A DNA stretch of 8,507 bases, from contig JALOOK010000345.1 in NCBI GenBank assembly GCA_025454445.1, forward strand, positions 1 through 8,507, given 5' to 3'. The stretch comes from Oscillatoria sp. Prado101. Its GTDB lineage: Bacteria > Cyanobacteriota > Cyanobacteriia > Cyanobacteriales > Oscillatoriaceae. The notes under the pieces were generated by a model, which was given only the letters and a program-made list of their open reading frames with translations, did not search any database and was not told the origin of the DNA. The translations under genes were made by a program, and so were the position numbers. Of this stretch, positions 6,077 through 8,507 are shown one piece after another (within the stretch, counting starts at the first letter, position 1; every line of letters starts with the position of its first letter).

Positions 6077-7588
6077 TTACTTTTCAGTAAACCGCCAAAC
6101 CCCATCCCAATTTGCTGGCGCACCTCGCTCTAACAGGTAATTCGTCCGACTCAGATAGAGTTCGGCTGTTTTATCCGCAGAATTCACCGCCAAAACCTGT
6201 TCAAAATAAAATTTTGCCTTCTCAAATTGCCCTGGACGATATAAGTCTATTCCCTGCTGCATAATCTGCTGAGTTTGCAGTTTTAACTCTCTAACTTCCT
6301 CAAGTTCAGCATCCAGGACTTCATAAACCGAGAGGGGTTCATTTCTACCCTTAACAACCACTCTGTCGAGGAACCGGATTTGATATTTTTCAGCGTTGCT
6401 GATATTCCGCAGCGCCTGCTCGGAAATCAGCAGAGACACGCCATAAAACTTGGTCAGCCCTTCCAAACGAGCGGTGAGATTGACATTATCGGATAAAGCG
6501 TCTCCCTCCATGCGGTTTTCCTCTCCCACCATCCCCAACATCATGTGCCCGACATGGATGCCTATCCCCACTTTCAGGGGCAAGTAGCCTTTTTTTTCCC
6601 GCGCCTTATTATACTCGTGAACTCGCCGCTGTTGGGCAACACCGGCAGCCACCGCATCATCCGCACCCTCTGGAAAAACCGCCATAATCCCATCTCCCAG
6701 AAATTTGACGATAATCCCATAATTATTGCGAATTTCCGGCCCGACACGTTTAAGATAGGCGTTGACAAAATCGAAGTTTTCCTTGGGGGTCATCCCTTCA
6801 GCCAGGGTAGTGAAAGAACGAATGTCGCTGAACATCACCGCCATAATTTTGCTGACGTGATCGCCTAGCTTAACATCCGTAATGCTTTCCTTGCGGAGAA
6901 AGCGCAGGTATTCGTGAGGCACAAACCGCCCGTAAGCTTTCAGCAGAGATTCTAGCTGTATGTTAGCATTTCTTAGCTCTTTTTCCCGCGCTTTAACAGT
7001 TTGAACCATCTGGGTGAACACCCTTGCCAGCTGTCCCAGTTCGTCGCTGCGTTTGGCGACTTCCACCAGAAGATCTGGTTGAAACGCATCTCGCTCCACC
7101 TCTGCAGCAGCCGTCGTCACCTTACCTACTTGCTCGATGTAGGCGGCTTGACGCATAATTTCCGCCTTGAAGAGAGCTTCAGCTTCCTGTCGTTTGAGAA
7201 AGTTTATATAAGCTTTGGAGTGATAGCGGATGCGAGCGACCAGTTCCACACGATCGGGCAGTTTTACCAAGTAGTCATTCGCCCCCAGGGCAAACGCTTT
7301 TGCTTTGATAACCGGGTCTTCCTTGCTGGAGATCACAATCAGCGGTATATTAGAGGTAGGCACGTCTTTCGCTCGCAGGTACTTCACCAGCAGCAACCCT
7401 TCCATTTGCGGCATTACCAGGTCTTGCAGGATAACGGTGGGCAGGCATTCTTTGGCTGCCTTGAGCGCTTTGGTGGGGTCATTACAGTAATGAAAGACGA
7501 TATCTGCTTCCGGTTTTAGCATCCTGCCAATCGCTTCACCAATAATCGATTGGTCGTCAATTAGTAAAACGGTTATTTGCTCGTCCAT
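6077..7588 (-). CDS. Response regulator with class III adenylate cyclase output (503 aa)
   Basis: Predicted to make cAMP from ATP under control of a phosphorelay. REC domain, residues 5-125: acidic pocket Asp11-Asp12, phosphoacceptor Asp56 in LQDLVMP, Ser87/Ser88 and Lys109, all present. Residues about 130-213 form a HAMP-like, coiled linker with the typical RSDELGQLARVF. The cyclase domain covers about 245-430: metal-binding Asp255 (FSDIRSF) and Asp299 (FLGDGIMAVF), adenine-selecting Lys295 and Asp363, transition-state Asn370 and Arg374. The set is complete and points to ATP rather than GTP. The tail holds a TPR-like helix pair and ends in NWDGVWRFTEK, a common ending in cyanobacterial cyclases of this type. 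The ATG at 7586-7588 is chosen because it places the REC motif normally; an in-frame TTG 63 nt upstream lies inside a repeat. No Shine-Dalgarno sequence is seen. cheB lies 235 nt upstream on the same strand. Confidence 0.93.
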   Translation of the reverse strand: MDEQITVLLIDDQSIIGEAIGRMLKPEADIVFHYCNDPTKALKAAKECLPTVILQDLVMPQMEGLLLVKYLRAKDVPTSNIPLIVISSKEDPVIKAKAFALGANDYLVKLPDRVELVARIRYHSKAYINFLKRQEAEALFKAEIMRQAAYIEQVGKVTTAAAEVERDAFQPDLLVEVAKRSDELGQLARVFTQMVQTVKAREKELRNANIQLESLLKAYGRFVPHEYLRFLRKESITDVKLGDHVSKIMAVMFSDIRSFTTLAEGMTPKENFDFVNAYLKRVGPEIRNNYGIIVKFLGDGIMAVFPEGADDAVAAGVAQQRRVHEYNKAREKKGYLPLKVGIGIHVGHMMLGMVGEENRMEGDALSDNVNLTARLEGLTKFYGVSLLISEQALRNISNAEKYQIRFLDRVVVKGRNEPLSVYEVLDAELEEVRELKLQTQQIMQQGIDLYRPGQFEKAKFYFEQVLAVNSADKTAELYLSRTNYLLERGAPANWDGVWRFTEK

Positions 7589-7633
7589 AACAGTTATAAT
7601 AGGTGGGGCAGTCAGAACAGAAACAGGTTCGTC

Positions 7634-7783
7634 GGTGGGGCTAAAGCCCAACTACAAACCTTTTTGAGTCAGCGCCGACCTAATGAGGCTCGCGGGTGGG
7701 GCTAAAGCCCTACTACAAACCTTTTTGAGTCAGCGCCGACCTAATTAGGCTCGCAGGTGGGGCTAAAGCCCTACTACAAACCT
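7634..7783. repeat. 61-bp tandem repeat, 2.5 copies, between cheB and the cyclase gene
   Basis: Units start with GGTGGGGCTAAAGCCC at 7634, 7695 and 7756. The first two are full 61-bp units (7634-7694, 7695-7755) differing by a few bases. The third stops after 28 bp, at ACAAACCT (7783). Each unit contains GGGCTAAAGCCC, able to form a small hairpin, and AGTCAGCGCCGACCTAAT. The first unit's start is identical to 179-202. There are no unique spacers between copies, so it is not a CRISPR array. It lies 45 nt upstream of the cyclase ATG and may affect its transcription. Confidence 0.9.
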
Positions 7784-7823
7784 CTATGGCGGTTCATTAT
7801 TAAACATGCAGCATCCTAGCAAC

Positions 7824-8507
7824 TCAGGTTAACTTCTCAAGCAGGGTTGTGGCAATCGCCTCCAGAGATAGCACCTCCACAGCGGCATCCAACTCCACAG
7901 CCGCCTTGGGCATCCCGTAGATAGCGCAACTATCTTTATTCTGAGCGATCGTATGCCAGCCTTGCAATCGCAAAGCCCTCAATCCAAGAGCGCCATCCCG
8001 ACCCATGCCGGTGAGCAAAATAGCAGTCCCCTTACCTTTCCAGTTTTCGGCGAGACTCTGGAAAAATACGTCAACAGACGGACGGTAGGGGTAGCTGGCA
8101 GGATTTTTGGTGTACCCAAACGTTAAATCGGGTTTTAAGTAGAGGTGATCGTTCGTTCCCGCCACCAAAACCGTGCCTTTGAGCGGACGTTCGCCCGCAG
8201 CAGCCAGCCGCACCGGCAGTGGGGTTTGCAGCGCCAGCCACTCAATAAACCCACTAGCAAATTGACCGTTAACGTGCTGGACAATGACGAGCGCCGCGCC
8301 AAAACCGGCAGGTAGCTGCGACAGAATTGCCGCCAGCGCTTTAGGTCCCCCCGTAGATGACCCAATCGCCACTAATGGCACTGCAGACGACTGTTCGCGC
8401 CGGCGCTCTAAATTAGCGTAGCGAGAGGCAAACTTCCCTTTGCTGCCGGTAATATCAGGTTTCAGCAATTTGCGAATCCTAGCAATTTTTGCCAGTAGGG
8501 TGCTGGC
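7824..8507 (-). CDS. cheB: CheB-type chemoreceptor methylesterase, C-terminal part, partial
   Basis: Removes methyl esters from glutamates (and deamidates glutamines) of chemoreceptors, resetting their signalling. The frame is open from the window edge for 227 residues to TGA at 7824-7826; the gene begins outside. The first ~40 visible residues (ASTLLAKIARIRKLL, then a charged stretch) look like the linker after a receiver domain, so an N-terminal REC domain is expected upstream but is not visible. The methylesterase domain follows with the full triad: Ser in VAIGSSTGG, His in VIVQHVNG, Asp in LTGMGRDGA. The domain reaches the C terminus at normal length. An internal TTG at 8468 is open but should not be taken as the start. 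It is followed at 235 nt by the REC-cyclase gene on the same strand, which suggests one taxis/phototaxis-like signalling module. Confidence 0.93.
   Translation of the reverse strand, partial: ASTLLAKIARIRKLLKPDITGSKGKFASRYANLERRREQSSAVPLVAIGSSTGGPKALAAILSQLPAGFGAALVIVQHVNGQFASGFIEWLALQTPLPVRLAAAGERPLKGTVLVAGTNDHLYLKPDLTFGYTKNPASYPYRPSVDVFFQSLAENWKGKGTAILLTGMGRDGALGLRALRLQGWHTIAQNKDSCAIYGMPKAAVELDAAVEVLSLEAIATTLLEKLT

Noticed and set aside
5842..6123. 93-codon minus-strand open frame across the intergenic repeats
   Set aside because: It spans palindromic repeats, overlaps the real starts and stops of both neighbours, and has no protein-like character.
7001..7519. 172-codon + frame inside the response regulator gene
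   Set aside because: It is antisense to the conserved REC and HAMP-like coding region, so it is a shadow.
7596..7601. Perfect TATAAT on the + strand
   Set aside because: Transcription from it would run into the repeat array and antisense to cheB, with no gene to serve, and no -35 is evident. It lies in the upstream region of the minus-strand cyclase gene by chance.
7634..7783. Possible CRISPR array
   Set aside because: The units are 61 bp in direct tandem with no variable spacers and no cas genes nearby.

Overview
The window looks like chromosomal DNA from a filamentous cyanobacterium, probably of the Oscillatoria/Microcoleus type. This is inferred from one HIP1 octamer (GCGATCGC, 5544-5551), dense short palindromic repeats between genes, and a response-regulator/adenylate-cyclase architecture typical of these organisms. 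No RNA gene, CRISPR array or insertion sequence could be supported.

The left two thirds (1-5858) is a peptide-export locus of the NHLM/RiPP type. It begins with the last 26 codons of what is probably an HlyD-like adaptor (2-82, +). A complete C39-peptidase/ABC transporter follows (236-2479, +). After a 354-nt gap comes a previously uncalled 40-codon gene (2834-2956, +) with a double-glycine leader, a good ribosome binding site and a strong terminator; its predicted core after Gly-Gly is only six residues, SVRIRS. Convergent to it lies the companion ABC transporter without a peptidase (3328-5858, -), which carries an apparent one-base deletion near 5530. The simplest model is that the C39 protease cuts the precursor after GG during export, and the adaptor carries the peptide across the envelope. 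No modifying enzyme lies in the window.

The right third (6077-8507, all -) is a signalling block: a REC-HAMP-like-class III adenylate cyclase protein (6077-7588), and upstream of it the C-terminal part of a CheB chemoreceptor methylesterase (7824 to the window edge). 

The gaps between genes are full of repeats: hairpins and a 17-bp tandem duplication before the peptidase gene, palindromic repeats between the transporter and cyclase genes, and a 61-bp tandem repeat between cyclase and cheB. One 24-bp sequence is identical at both ends of the window (179-202 and 7638-7661).
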